Shown: positions 1 through 8,267 of the stretch, in pieces | Position numbering within the stretch: the stretch's first letter is position 1 | Layout: the number at the start of each line of letters is the position of its first letter | Assembly (NCBI GenBank): GCA_041569895.1 | Contig: JBFFXF010000013.1 | Location: 1 to 49,357 of the forward strand | From: JBFFXF01 sp041569895 | GTDB taxonomy: Bacteria; Planctomycetota; UBA8108; JACQVS01 | Reading direction: 5' to 3' | DNA: 49,357 nucleotides | The notes under the pieces: generated by a model | Seen by the model: the letters and a program-made list of their open reading frames with translations, nothing else | The model's database searches: none | What the model was told of the DNA's origin: nothing | Program-made: the position numbers and the translations under genes

Positions 1-643
1 CGCCCGTGACGCCATCGCCCGTGACGCCATCGCCCGACACGCTGAAGCCATCGTTGTCCCAGCCGGTGACGACGCAGTCCCGGGCCTCGCAGTCGCGGGC
101 GCCGAGACCGAAGGTCAGCCCGACCCACGGCCGGCGGATGGTGACGCGGTCGATGAGCACGCGGCGGGCGTGGTCGACGTCGATGCCGCGCGGCCGGATG
201 GCGAACCTCTGCGCAACGTGGTTGGCGTCGATCGTCAGTCCGCGAACGACGACGTCCTCGATCGGCGCATCCGCCCGGCCGCGGATCTCGATGACGTCGA
301 CCGTGCGCAGGTTGCCCGCGCCGTCCGCCAGTCGCAGCGTCGCGCCCGGGCCGTGAAGCTCGACGCGGCTGCCGTGCACGCGCAGCGTCGAGCGGACGAG
401 GTACGGCCGTGGCGACGCCGGCAGCACGACACGACCGCCGCCGGCGGCAATGGCCGTATCGATCGCTCGCTGGATCGCGGCGGCGTCGTCCGTCGATCCG
501 TCAGCGACGGCGCCATGCTCGAGAACAGACAGCTCGCGCGGCCCCGGCGCCGCCCGGGCGAGCGGCGTCGCCGCGAGCGCGACGAGGAGAAACCGATGCG
601 CGAGGCGGTGCACGATGGGGTCTGCCGGGGTCGTTACGCGCAT
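1..643 (-). CDS. Secreted pectate-lyase-like (parallel beta-helix) protein, C-terminus cut by window edge
   Basis: About 214 residues are visible; the reading frame runs off the left edge without a stop. The ATG at 643 opens an N-terminus with a hydrophobic signal segment (FLLVALAATPLARA, about residues 13-26). The mature part begins with GAVADGSTDDAAAIQRAID, the hallmark start of the pectate lyase 3 / GH28-like beta-helix superfamily, followed by coils such as VVVRGLTIDANH and VLIDRVTIRRPW. Members of this fold bind or cleave polysaccharides outside the cell; the substrate cannot be told here. The last visible residues, GDGVTGDGVTG, come from a 15-bp tandem duplication at positions 1-35. It lies downstream of the SecA-like gene, separated by a repeat block. 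Fold confident, activity not. Confidence 0.75.
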   Translation of the reverse strand, partial: MRVTTPADPIVHRLAHRFLLVALAATPLARAAPGPRELSVLEHGAVADGSTDDAAAIQRAIDTAIAAGGGRVVLPASPRPYLVRSTLRVHGSRVELHGPGATLRLADGAGNLRTVDVIEIRGRADAPIEDVVVRGLTIDANHVAQRFAIRPRGIDVDHARRVLIDRVTIRRPWVGLTFGLGARDCEARDCVVTGWDNDGFSVSGDGVTGDGVTG

Positions 644-699
644 CGGGAGGACCTCACGATCCGAAGTGGCTTGGTCCCCGTTTCGTGTCGGCTCCGGGG

Positions 700-756
700 G
701 TTCGGGAACGGGCACGGGTACGGGAACGGGTACGGGAACGGGTGCGGGACAGGGCG
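700..756. repeat. GGGNAC hexamer array (G-quadruplex-type)
   Basis: Eight GGG tracts, most separated by three bases (aac, cac, tac), in the gap between the SecA-like gene and the pectate-lyase-like gene. The array ends 8 bases from the SecA-like stop codon. The + strand is G-rich, so the leftward transcript is C-rich here. Same unit as the arrays at 20674-20752 and 45145-45175. Confidence 0.85.
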
Positions 757-763
757 AGATCCA

Positions 764-2755
764 TCACTCGCCGGACCCCGTGAACGCCAGCGCCTTCTCG
801 AGGTAGATGTCCATTCGCAGGAGGTCCTTCCGGGCCGTCGAGTGGCGCCGCTCGGCGGCTCTCTGCGCGATGCGCACGAGCAGCAGCCCGAGCCGGCGGT
901 CGACGGCGCCGGGACGCCTCTTCAGGCGCGCGGCGAGGCGACGAACCAGCCAGCCGCCGTGCTGCTCGACGAGCTCGTCCTCGAGCGACACCATCGCCTC
1001 GTGCGAGCCCGGATCGCCCTGGCGACCGCAGCGGCCGAAGAGCTGCCGATCGATCCGCCGCGCATCGTGGAGCTCGGTGGCGAGCACGTGGAGTCCGCCG
1101 AGCCCGGCGACGCCGTCGCCGAGTCGGATATCGGTGCCACGTCCGGCCATGTTGGTGGCGACGGTGATCATCGACCGCTCGCCGGCGCGCGCGACGATGT
1201 CGGCCTCCTCGCGATCCTGGCGCGCGTTCAGTATGCGGTAGGGGAGTCCGGCCTCGTCGAGGAGCCGGCCGAGGTGCTCCGACGCGTCGACCGAGCGCGT
1301 GCCGACGAGGATCGGCCGTCCCTCGCGGTGAAGCGTCGCGATGCGATCGACGATGGCGCGCCACTTGTCGTCCGCCCTCGCGAAGACGCGAGTCGGGAGC
1401 GCCGTGCGACGCAGCGGCTTGTTGGTCGGCGCGCGCACGACCGCGAGGTCGTACACCGCGCCGAGCTCTCCGGCGACCTCGCGCGCCGTGCCGGTCATGC
1501 CGGCGAGCCGGCGGTAGCGCCGGAAGAAGCGCTGGTAGCTGATGCGCGCCACCGGTCGATTCTGCTTGGTGATCGGGCAGCCCTCCTTCGCCTCGATCGC
1601 CTGGTGGAGCCCGTGCTCCCACGAGCGATCGGGCATCGTGCGCCCGGTGTACTCGTCGATGATCTGCACCTTGCCGTCGCGGATGAGGTAGTGCCGATCG
1701 CGCTTGAAGAGGTGGCGCGCCGTGAGCGCCTGGTGCACGAGCTCCTCCCGCTGGCGACGTCGCCGCCAGACGCCGGGGAGCGGACGCGACAGCTCGTGGA
1801 GTCGACCGCGTCCGGCGCCGGTGAAATCGACCTTCTGATCGCCGCGATCGAGCGTGAAGTGACGTCCGGGCTGGAGCTCGTCGGCGAGCTCGAGGGCCTT
1901 CTCGTAGACGCGTCGCTCGTCGTCGCCGCCGACCGCGCTCGAGATGATCAGCGGCGTCCGCGCCTCGTCGACGAGCACGCTGTCCGCCTCGTCGACGATG
2001 GCGTAGTGCAGGCCGCGCAGCAGCAGCCGCGAGTCGCGCGGCCGGGACGAGCAGAGTCGCTCGAGCTGCAGGTGAATGCGGCTCGGCGAGTCCGCGAGGG
2101 TGATGCGATCGCGCAGGTAGTCGAACGCGATCTCCTTGTTCGTGCAGTAGGTGACGTCGCACGCGTAGGCCGCGCGACGCGCATCGTGGTCCATGCCGTG
2201 CACGATGGTGCCCACCGAGAGGCCGAGGGTCTCGTAGATCGGCCCCATCCACTCGGCGTCACGCCGCGCCAGATAGTCGTTGACCGTGACGATGTGCACC
2301 GGGACGCCGGCGAGGGCGACCGCGCAGGCGGGAAGCGTGGCGGTGAGCGTCTTCCCCTCGCCGGTCTCCATCTCCGCGACCATGCCGTGGAGGAGGACGC
2401 GGCCGCCGATCATCTGCACGTCGAAGTGCCGCTGACCCAGAACCTGCGAGCCGGCCTCGCGCACCAGCGCGAAGCACCGCGCCACGATCTCGTCCGTCAA
2501 GCCGTCGGAGAGAAAGCTCCGTCGCAGCCGCTCGGCCTCATCGGCGAGCGCGCCGCGATTGCGTCCCTCGAACTCGCGCCCGTGCGCCGCGACTCGCTCC
2601 ACGAACCGGCGCAGCGAGATGCGGTTGGCGCGCCCGTGCCGGGCGCCGGTGCGCGCGAGACCGTCCCACGCGCGGTCGCTCCACCTGGCCTTGCGCTCGG
2701 CGCGCTCCGGGTAGGCGCCGAGCGGCACGGTGAGGGGCAGCAGTCGCTCAGCCAT
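764..2755 (-). CDS. SecA-like ATPase lacking the C-terminal wing, two-helix finger and zinc tail
   Basis: A 663-residue SecA homologue against about 850-900 residues for housekeeping SecA. It keeps the motor: Walker A ETGEGKT (about residues 130-136), the VNDYLARRD motif, DEAD-type VDEADSVLVDEARTP, AGMTGTA, ATNMAGRGTDI and GRCGRQGDPG. It ends soon after the start of the long scaffold helix (RKDLLRMD matching RKQLLEYDD of E. coli), so the helical wing, the two-helix finger that enters SecY, and the Cys-rich tail are all missing. It lies 84 bases after the M50-HlyD gene and probably shares its operon. I infer a specialised export or remodelling ATPase working with the two HlyD-type proteins rather than the general secretion motor. 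The family assignment is firm, the role is not. Confidence 0.9.
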   Translation of the reverse strand: MAERLLPLTVPLGAYPERAERKARWSDRAWDGLARTGARHGRANRISLRRFVERVAAHGREFEGRNRGALADEAERLRRSFLSDGLTDEIVARCFALVREAGSQVLGQRHFDVQMIGGRVLLHGMVAEMETGEGKTLTATLPACAVALAGVPVHIVTVNDYLARRDAEWMGPIYETLGLSVGTIVHGMDHDARRAAYACDVTYCTNKEIAFDYLRDRITLADSPSRIHLQLERLCSSRPRDSRLLLRGLHYAIVDEADSVLVDEARTPLIISSAVGGDDERRVYEKALELADELQPGRHFTLDRGDQKVDFTGAGRGRLHELSRPLPGVWRRRRQREELVHQALTARHLFKRDRHYLIRDGKVQIIDEYTGRTMPDRSWEHGLHQAIEAKEGCPITKQNRPVARISYQRFFRRYRRLAGMTGTAREVAGELGAVYDLAVVRAPTNKPLRRTALPTRVFARADDKWRAIVDRIATLHREGRPILVGTRSVDASEHLGRLLDEAGLPYRILNARQDREEADIVARAGERSMITVATNMAGRGTDIRLGDGVAGLGGLHVLATELHDARRIDRQLFGRCGRQGDPGSHEAMVSLEDELVEQHGGWLVRRLAARLKRRPGAVDRRLGLLLVRIAQRAAERRHSTARKDLLRMDIYLEKALAFTGSGE

Positions 2756-2838
2756 CCTTCAGGAGTCCGGTCAGGCGTCCGATCAGCCGTGCGTGGCGGG
2801 GTCTCTCCAGGCGGGCGACGCGGGATCCGTGGGCCGGG

Positions 2839-4998
2839 TCAGACATTGAATTGCGACAGGAAGAGCTGACGGATCTCGCGGTACCAGCGGTAGGCGAGAG
2901 GTTCCCACCCGTGGTCGAAACGCGCGTGGACGCGACCGCCGAGGTTGATGACGCCGGTGTCCGAGTCGATCTCGAGGTCGAACTGGAAGTACTTCTGGTC
3001 GGCGGCGCGGGTCCCCTGCTGGTCCATCGGGTCGGTGGCCACCTCGCCCCCGCCCTGGAGACCGAGTGCGGAGCTCGGCAGCTCCTCGGTCGCGGCCGGC
3101 ACCTCGCGCCGGACGGTGGCGCTCTGGGTCTCGGCGACCGACTCGGCCAGGCGCACCTCGACCCGGCGCGTGCGCCCGCGCACGAGCGCCGCGTCGGCCT
3201 GTGGCACGATGACGCGCGCGGTCAGCGTCGACGCGTCGAGGACGTGGGCGACCGGCGTCCCCTTGGCGAGGAAGCGGCCCGGCAGGTCCTCGGGATTGGG
3301 AAGCACGAAGATGCCGTCGGCGTCACTGCGGATGATGAGCTCCGCGAGCCGCTCGCGCGAACGGGCGAGGCTCTCCTCCTTGTGAGCGATCTCCTCGAGG
3401 ATCATCTTGGCCTTGACCCGGTCCTTCACCCATGTCTGGTCGTACCGCGCGCGGAGCTCGGCGAGCTCGGCCTCGAGGACACGCTCGAGCGTCGCCTCCA
3501 CGTCGTCCTCGCACCGGATCAGCGCGTCGCCGACCTTCACCTCGTGTCCGGGCTGCGCGAGGATCTCCCGCACGAATCCGTCGGCGCCGGCGCGCACGAC
3601 GGCGTTCTCCGGTATCCAGACCACGCCCTCGACCTGGGTGCGCAGCGGAAACGGCAGGAGACAGAGCAGCCCGAGGATGACCGCCGTGATGCCGGCGGTG
3701 ACCGCGACGGCGCGGGCGCGCACCTTGCGAAGCTGCGGGCTGGTGAAGAGGTGCTTCAGTCCCTTGCCGAGCGGGAAGAGCACCCACGTGACACCGGCCC
3801 AGAGGGCGAGGAGAACGCCGACGAAGAAGAACCTCGTCGCGATGAAGAGGACGATCGCCGTGAGAATGAACACGCGATAGAAGAACGACGAGATGCCATA
3901 GACGACGAACCAGATCCGCTCGCCCCTGGTCGCCGGCTGCGGCTTCGCGTCCTTGCGGCCGAAGAGGTACTTCGAGCCGAGATAGCCGAGGTAGCGCGTC
4001 GAGCGGCTGCGCAGGTTCATGATCTCGATGATGTCGGAGAGGATGTAATAGCCGTCGTAGCGCAGCAGCGGGTTCGCGTTGAAGAGGATCGTCGACACGC
4101 CGGCGATGAACATGATGTTGTAGAGCACGGAACGGAAGCCGCCGGGCGACACGTTGACCCAGAGGTAGAGCGCGATCGATGCGATGAACAGCTCGACGAT
4201 CATCCCCGCCGCGCCGACGAGGACGCGCTGCCGCTTGCTCCGGAAGCCGGAGGCGGCCGACGCGTCGACGTAGGGCAGCGGCGTCAGCACGAGGAGCATG
4301 ATGCCCATCTCGTGCACCTCGCCCCCGTACGCCTTCACCGCGAAGGCGTGGCCGAACTCGTGGAAGAGCTTCAGCACCGGGAAGAGCAGCCACATGATCA
4401 GCAGGTTCTGCGGCGTCAGCACGCGGTCGATGACGTCGTGCGTCAGATCGTGCCAGGACACCATGGCGACACCGACCGCGGGGAGGACCACCGCGAGCCA
4501 CACGATCGCGCCGACCCAGCCGAAGAGCGGCCGCAGGTACGGGATGCCCGCCTGGAGGACGCGCTCTGGATCGAAGAGCGGAAAGCGCCAGAAGAGGGGG
4601 CTCATCAGCTGACTCTTCCAGCGCCGACTGCGCTGCTTCGCGCCGCGCTCGAGCACCTCCGCGGTGTCCGGCGGCACATCGCTCTGCAGCACGTCGGCGG
4701 CGTGGAGCTGTCCGAGGAGCTGGATCAACTGCTCCTGCGTCGGACCGTCGTCCCCGAGCTGCTCGCTGGCGAGGTCCCAGAGCTCCTGCACGGTCCGGTT
4801 GCCGTCCATCATGCAGATCACCGCGTACGCCGACGGCGTGAAGCGGTGGAAGCGCTCGTTGGAGCGGTCCTCGAGGACGTACCAGAGCTGGCCGCGATAG
4901 TGGTGGCGGTGGATCTGCGCGTGGCTGCGAAGTCGCGGCCGCAGCTTGGCGACGCGGTACCACGACGGGCTGTAGAGTCGCTCCTTCACGGCAGCCAC
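2839..4998 (-). CDS. PqqD-like / M50 site-2 protease / HlyD adaptor fusion
   Basis: 719 residues in three parts. Residues 1-110 resemble PqqD-type peptide-binding domains. A polytopic M50 metalloprotease core follows, with zinc motif HEFGH near residue 213 and a second motif NPLLRYDGYY near 308 that supplies the third ligand. After about residue 450 comes a HlyD-type lipoyl half (ADGFVREILAQPGHEVKVGD), a short coiled coil and a beta-barrel region. Proteins of this layout sit in the inner membrane and reach into the periplasm. The start overlaps the stop of the GAF-HlyD gene by 13 bases, so the two are translationally coupled. The PqqD-like part suggests a peptide or small protein substrate; processing and export of that substrate is inference. 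The C-terminal aromatic tail (RQLFLSQFNV) is unassigned. Confidence 0.88.
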   Translation of the reverse strand: MAAVKERLYSPSWYRVAKLRPRLRSHAQIHRHHYRGQLWYVLEDRSNERFHRFTPSAYAVICMMDGNRTVQELWDLASEQLGDDGPTQEQLIQLLGQLHAADVLQSDVPPDTAEVLERGAKQRSRRWKSQLMSPLFWRFPLFDPERVLQAGIPYLRPLFGWVGAIVWLAVVLPAVGVAMVSWHDLTHDVIDRVLTPQNLLIMWLLFPVLKLFHEFGHAFAVKAYGGEVHEMGIMLLVLTPLPYVDASAASGFRSKRQRVLVGAAGMIVELFIASIALYLWVNVSPGGFRSVLYNIMFIAGVSTILFNANPLLRYDGYYILSDIIEIMNLRSRSTRYLGYLGSKYLFGRKDAKPQPATRGERIWFVVYGISSFFYRVFILTAIVLFIATRFFFVGVLLALWAGVTWVLFPLGKGLKHLFTSPQLRKVRARAVAVTAGITAVILGLLCLLPFPLRTQVEGVVWIPENAVVRAGADGFVREILAQPGHEVKVGDALIRCEDDVEATLERVLEAELAELRARYDQTWVKDRVKAKMILEEIAHKEESLARSRERLAELIIRSDADGIFVLPNPEDLPGRFLAKGTPVAHVLDASTLTARVIVPQADAALVRGRTRRVEVRLAESVAETQSATVRREVPAATEELPSSALGLQGGGEVATDPMDQQGTRAADQKYFQFDLEIDSDTGVINLGGRVHARFDHGWEPLAYRWYREIRQLFLSQFNV

Positions 4999-6890
4999 CT
5001 CCAGAGCGTCAGCCGCAACCAGTCGATGGCGCGGTGCGTCCAGACCCAGATCAGCTGGCGCCGTCCGACGACGATCTTGCCGACTCCCTCCATGCCCGGG
5101 CGCAGCCGCTCGTGCGACTCCTCGAGTCGAGCCTCGACGCGGAAGAAGTTGCGTCCCTCGCTCGCCGTCGAGACCGGGGTCACCTTCTCGATCGAGAACG
5201 GGATGGCCTCACCGATGAGCGCCGACAGGAGGATCTTTCCCGGCTGGCCGACCTCGACGTCGGCGATGTCGCGCTCGTCGACCTCGAGGATGACGCGGTA
5301 GCTGCGCAGCGGGGCCAGCTGGAAGAGCATCTCGCCCCGCTCGACCGCACGTCCGATCGACTGGCTGAGATCACCCGCGACGACGAGCGCTTCCATCGGC
5401 GCCTTCAGACGCGTCCGGGAGAGCTGATCCTCGACGAGATCGAGCTGCGCTCGCGTCTGCGCCATCTTCGCCGCGGTGATCTTCACCGTCGCTCGATCGC
5501 CCTCCGCGCGCGCCTTGTCGTGCTCCTTGCGGAGCTGGTCGTACTCGTGCACCAGACGCGACTGCTCGTGCTTCAGCTTCTTGTCCTCGAGGACGCACAG
5601 GACGTCGCCCTCCGCGACGCGGTCCCCGGCCCGCGCCAGCGCCTCCTCGATGTACCCATCGAACGGCGCGGCGATAAAGCGCTGCGTCGACCCCTCGAGA
5701 ACGGTGTGGGCGGAGACGCGATAGTCGACGCGGGCGATGCAGATGGCCAGCAGGAAGAGGCCGACCGCCGCGCACGCGAGCTTCAGCCGTGGATGGCGCG
5801 GTCCGAAGAGTCGCCGCGCACCGCGCGCGAGCGTGTCGCCGATCTTGGCGTGCAGCGGACGGTCCTCGCGCCGCTCGAGCTCGAGGATCGGCCCGGCGAC
5901 CGTCGCCAGCGCGTCACAGAGCTGGAACGTCGACTCCTCGAAGGCGCGCTCCGCGCTGCGCTCCAGTGTCAGGACGCCGACGATCTCGCCCCGGTGCCGC
6001 AGCGGCAACGAGCAACTGGTCTCCGAGCCGTGCCGTCGCGCGAGCTCGCGGTGGGCGCGGTCGACCGCCACCTCGCCGTTCGAGGGCGGGAACACGACGC
6101 GCGTCTTCTGGTCGAAGGCCTCGTCCATGGCGGCCTCGATCGCGCGCCGGAGCGCCGGCGCATCCCCGGCGCTCGAATCTCCGGGGCCCGCGTCGCCGGC
6201 GCCGTTCCCGGACACCGCGTGCAGGCGCGCCTGGTGGCCCTCGATGAATCCCAGGCTGACGCGGTCGCAGTGCAGACGGCGCGCGAGCTCGCCGACGAAC
6301 GCCGTCGCCGACTCGCGGAAGCGCTCCGAGGTCACCGTCGCCGAGAGCACCTCGAGGGCGGTGTCGACGGCGGAGGTCGTCGTGTGCCCGACGTGCCCCC
6401 GGCGCCCGGCGTTTTGCCGCGCGCGCACGCCGATGAGCCACGCGCAGCTCCACTCGAGCCGTCGCAGGACCTCGTCCCGCCGCGACTCGCCTCCGGCGGT
6501 CTGGCGATCGAGGTCGCGCAACTCGAGGGTGACCACGCCGTGCACCGCGCCGTCACCGATGATCGGATAGCCGATCGACGCGCTCGAGCCACCCGGGCTG
6601 CCCTCGATGATGACCGCCCGTTCGGCCAGCGAGCGCTCGGAGAGGCGGCGCAGGCGGGCGAACGCCGCCTCGTCGTCGCCCGGGTCGCCCTCGACGCGCT
6701 CCGGCCAGCGAGCCGCGGCGTCGTAGAGGCTCCCGCGCTCGCCGAGCATCAGGAGCGCGCGAATCACGCCGTCGATGGTGCGCGCCTGGAGCTGCAGCCA
6801 ACCCTGGTAGAACGCCGCCGGCGTCGAGGCGTCGCCCAGCGAGCGCACGAGAAGCTCGAGACCGGAGTCCGGAGAGGGTATCGTCGTCAT
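4986..6890 (-). CDS. GAF domains fused to a HlyD-type membrane adaptor
   Basis: 634 residues from the ATG at 6890; an in-frame GTG at 6938 would add 16 residues, and neither start has a convincing ribosome site. Two GAF-like sensor domains fill about residues 10-160 and 175-335. One transmembrane helix (LACAAVGLFLLAICIA) lies near 365. Then come a lipoyl half (FDGYIEEALARAGDRVAEGD), a coiled-coil hairpin with KLKHEQSRLVHEYDQLRKEH, and a barrel segment RVILEVDERDIADVEVGQ. The order is cytosolic sensors, membrane anchor, periplasmic adaptor. As first gene of the unit with the M50-HlyD and SecA-like genes, it is probably their partner adaptor, and the GAF part could couple transport to a small-molecule signal. 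The architecture is clear; ligand and cargo are unknown. Confidence 0.87.
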   Translation of the reverse strand: MTTIPSPDSGLELLVRSLGDASTPAAFYQGWLQLQARTIDGVIRALLMLGERGSLYDAAARWPERVEGDPGDDEAAFARLRRLSERSLAERAVIIEGSPGGSSASIGYPIIGDGAVHGVVTLELRDLDRQTAGGESRRDEVLRRLEWSCAWLIGVRARQNAGRRGHVGHTTTSAVDTALEVLSATVTSERFRESATAFVGELARRLHCDRVSLGFIEGHQARLHAVSGNGAGDAGPGDSSAGDAPALRRAIEAAMDEAFDQKTRVVFPPSNGEVAVDRAHRELARRHGSETSCSLPLRHRGEIVGVLTLERSAERAFEESTFQLCDALATVAGPILELERREDRPLHAKIGDTLARGARRLFGPRHPRLKLACAAVGLFLLAICIARVDYRVSAHTVLEGSTQRFIAAPFDGYIEEALARAGDRVAEGDVLCVLEDKKLKHEQSRLVHEYDQLRKEHDKARAEGDRATVKITAAKMAQTRAQLDLVEDQLSRTRLKAPMEALVVAGDLSQSIGRAVERGEMLFQLAPLRSYRVILEVDERDIADVEVGQPGKILLSALIGEAIPFSIEKVTPVSTASEGRNFFRVEARLEESHERLRPGMEGVGKIVVGRRQLIWVWTHRAIDWLRLTLWRWLP

Positions 6891-6990
6891 GGCCCGATAG
6901 TACCCGCAGTCACTGCCGCCCAGCCCCACTCGGGGCACACCCTACAGGCTCGATGAATAGCACAGAGACGGTGGACACCGCAACGCGCGG

Positions 6991-7040
6991 GCCGAAAAAA
7001 AGGGCGGGACCTCATGATCCCGCCCTCTCTGTTTTTCGGC
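6991..7040. terminator. Bidirectional intrinsic terminator
   Basis: Perfect 9-bp stem (7001-7009 with 7018-7026) around an 8-base loop. Seven A precede it and a T-rich run follows, so it works on both strands. On the minus strand it lies about 90 bases after the stop of the thioredoxin-like gene. Confidence 0.8.
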
Positions 7041-7130
7041 TTGTTCGCGTGAAAACTGCGCCGCTCGTGGCGCGTTCTCAGAAGATCAAGATCAGGCGAC
7101 CGCCTAATCGAGGGGCTTCCCCGTCTTCGG

Positions 7131-8042
7131 TCACGTCTTGCCCTTCTTCTGCGGGCCGCCCGAGGCGTGCTTGTCCTTGCCCGGAACGCCGTAGTCGTAC
7201 TTGTAGAGCTTGCGCCCCATGTCGATGTACGCCGCGACGTCGAATCGCTCGTAGGGCACGAAGGCGAGCGCGGCCATGCGCTCGTGCATCACCTGGTCGG
7301 GCGTCTTCAGCGTGCCGGTGACGAAGCCTTCCTCGCGTTTGAAGTCGGTTTCCTTGCGCTTCTTGAGGTTGAGCGCATCGAAGCCCTGGTGCCGGCTCGA
7401 GTGCCGGAGCGAGTCGTCGTGCTCCAGCGCGTGCTCGAGGTGCAGGTTCAGGTAGAGCTCGTTGCGCTTGACCGGCGACACGCCGCGCTTGTAGTAGATC
7501 TTCGCGAGCTTCACCGCCAGCTCCGCCTCGTGGAGGAAGTGGTCGGGATTCCAGAAGCCAGGCAGGCAGTGCAGCACGCGCCCGTTCGACGTCATGAAGA
7601 ACATCTGGACGTTGTGGTGCCCGGCGCAGTTGGTCACGGTCTGCGCCTTGTACGTCGGCAGGTGGGTGTTCGAGCTTCCGGCGTAGCCCGTCTTGCCCTT
7701 GATGTTGTTCCAGCCGCACTCGAAGTTGCGCTTGAGGAACTTCATCACGCGGTCGTCAGAGAGCGTCACGGCTCTCAGGGAGTGGCCCGCGCTTCACAAG
7801 CCGCCGTCGAGCTCGCCGACGAGCTGCAGCCAGAAGATCAGCTTCTTGTTCTTGGTGGCCCGATCGCGCAGCTCGTCGATGTCGTTGGTCCAGGTGATCG
7901 ACGTCATCACCTGCTCGACCCGCTTCTCGACCTCGGTGCCCGAGGCGTGGCGGGGGCCGGCGACGGCAGTCGCGGACCAGCCGACGACCACTGCGGCGGC
8001 CAGGAGAGCGGCCGCGGTACGCGCCCAGTGACGTTTTCTCAT
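7131..8042 (-). CDS. Secreted thioredoxin-like protein with in-frame TGA, selenoprotein candidate
   Basis: The ATG at 8042 follows a good ribosome site (GAGGGAAAGG). 82 codons encode a signal peptide (ending about TAVAGP) and the start of a thioredoxin-like fold (DELRDRATKNKKLIFWLQLV, then GELDGGL). Codon 83 is TGA (7794-7796). The same frame continues with SAGHSLRAVTLSDDRVMKFL and on to a stop at 7131, 303 residues if read through. The reactive Cys/Sec position of thioredoxin-like proteins falls about here, and protein-like sequence starts immediately after the TGA, before the only in-frame restart (GTG at 7769), which has no ribosome site. An 18-base hairpin follows at the distance expected for a bacterial SECIS. 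Alternatives are a nonsense mutation or a sequence error from a TGC codon. Likely a periplasmic redox protein. Confidence 0.6.
7759..7796 (-). promoter_or_regulatory. TGA codon with SECIS-like hairpin
   Basis: The TGA at 7796-7794 is followed, after 17 bases, by a perfect 6-bp stem (GAGAGC/GCTCTC) with a six-base loop CGTGAC. A G in the first two loop positions and an apical loop about 23 bases from the TGA agree with the bacterial SECIS pattern as I know it. The hairpin lies inside the coding sequence, as bacterial SECIS elements do. Confidence 0.5.
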
Positions 8043-8267
8043 GACCTTTCCCTCATTCTCCACGAGGTGCAGAGTGTGGAGCGTCCCTGCTCCCAGCTCC
8101 CGCTGTCCAGCGTGCCTTGTCCAAACACGTTCCGGGTCGAAACACTTTCCGGGGGCGCTTTCCGAGCGCTCCTGTCGCGTCTCGAACGGGTATCGCGTAC
8201 TCTCTCTCTCTGAACGGACATTCTCCCGGATCGGTGCACCCGGCGCAAGTACAAATGCCCGGTAACT

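Noticed and set aside
1..35. Mobile element end at the left edge
   Set aside because: The 15-bp duplication is in frame inside a beta-helix protein and is a coding repeat; no transposase or inverted repeats are present anywhere in the window.
170..2869. An 899-residue frame on the + strand
   Set aside because: It lies opposite the SecA-like and pectate-lyase-like genes, and its Arg/Val/Glu-rich translation without domains is the usual antisense artefact of high GC content.
2851..5301. An 816-residue frame on the + strand
   Set aside because: It mirrors the M50-HlyD gene; the translation is charged low-complexity sequence with no domain.
7131..7769. Separate 212-residue protein starting at the GTG at 7769
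   Set aside because: No ribosome site, and sense codons in phase connect it to the upstream frame across a single TGA; a single recoded gene explains both better, though not proven.
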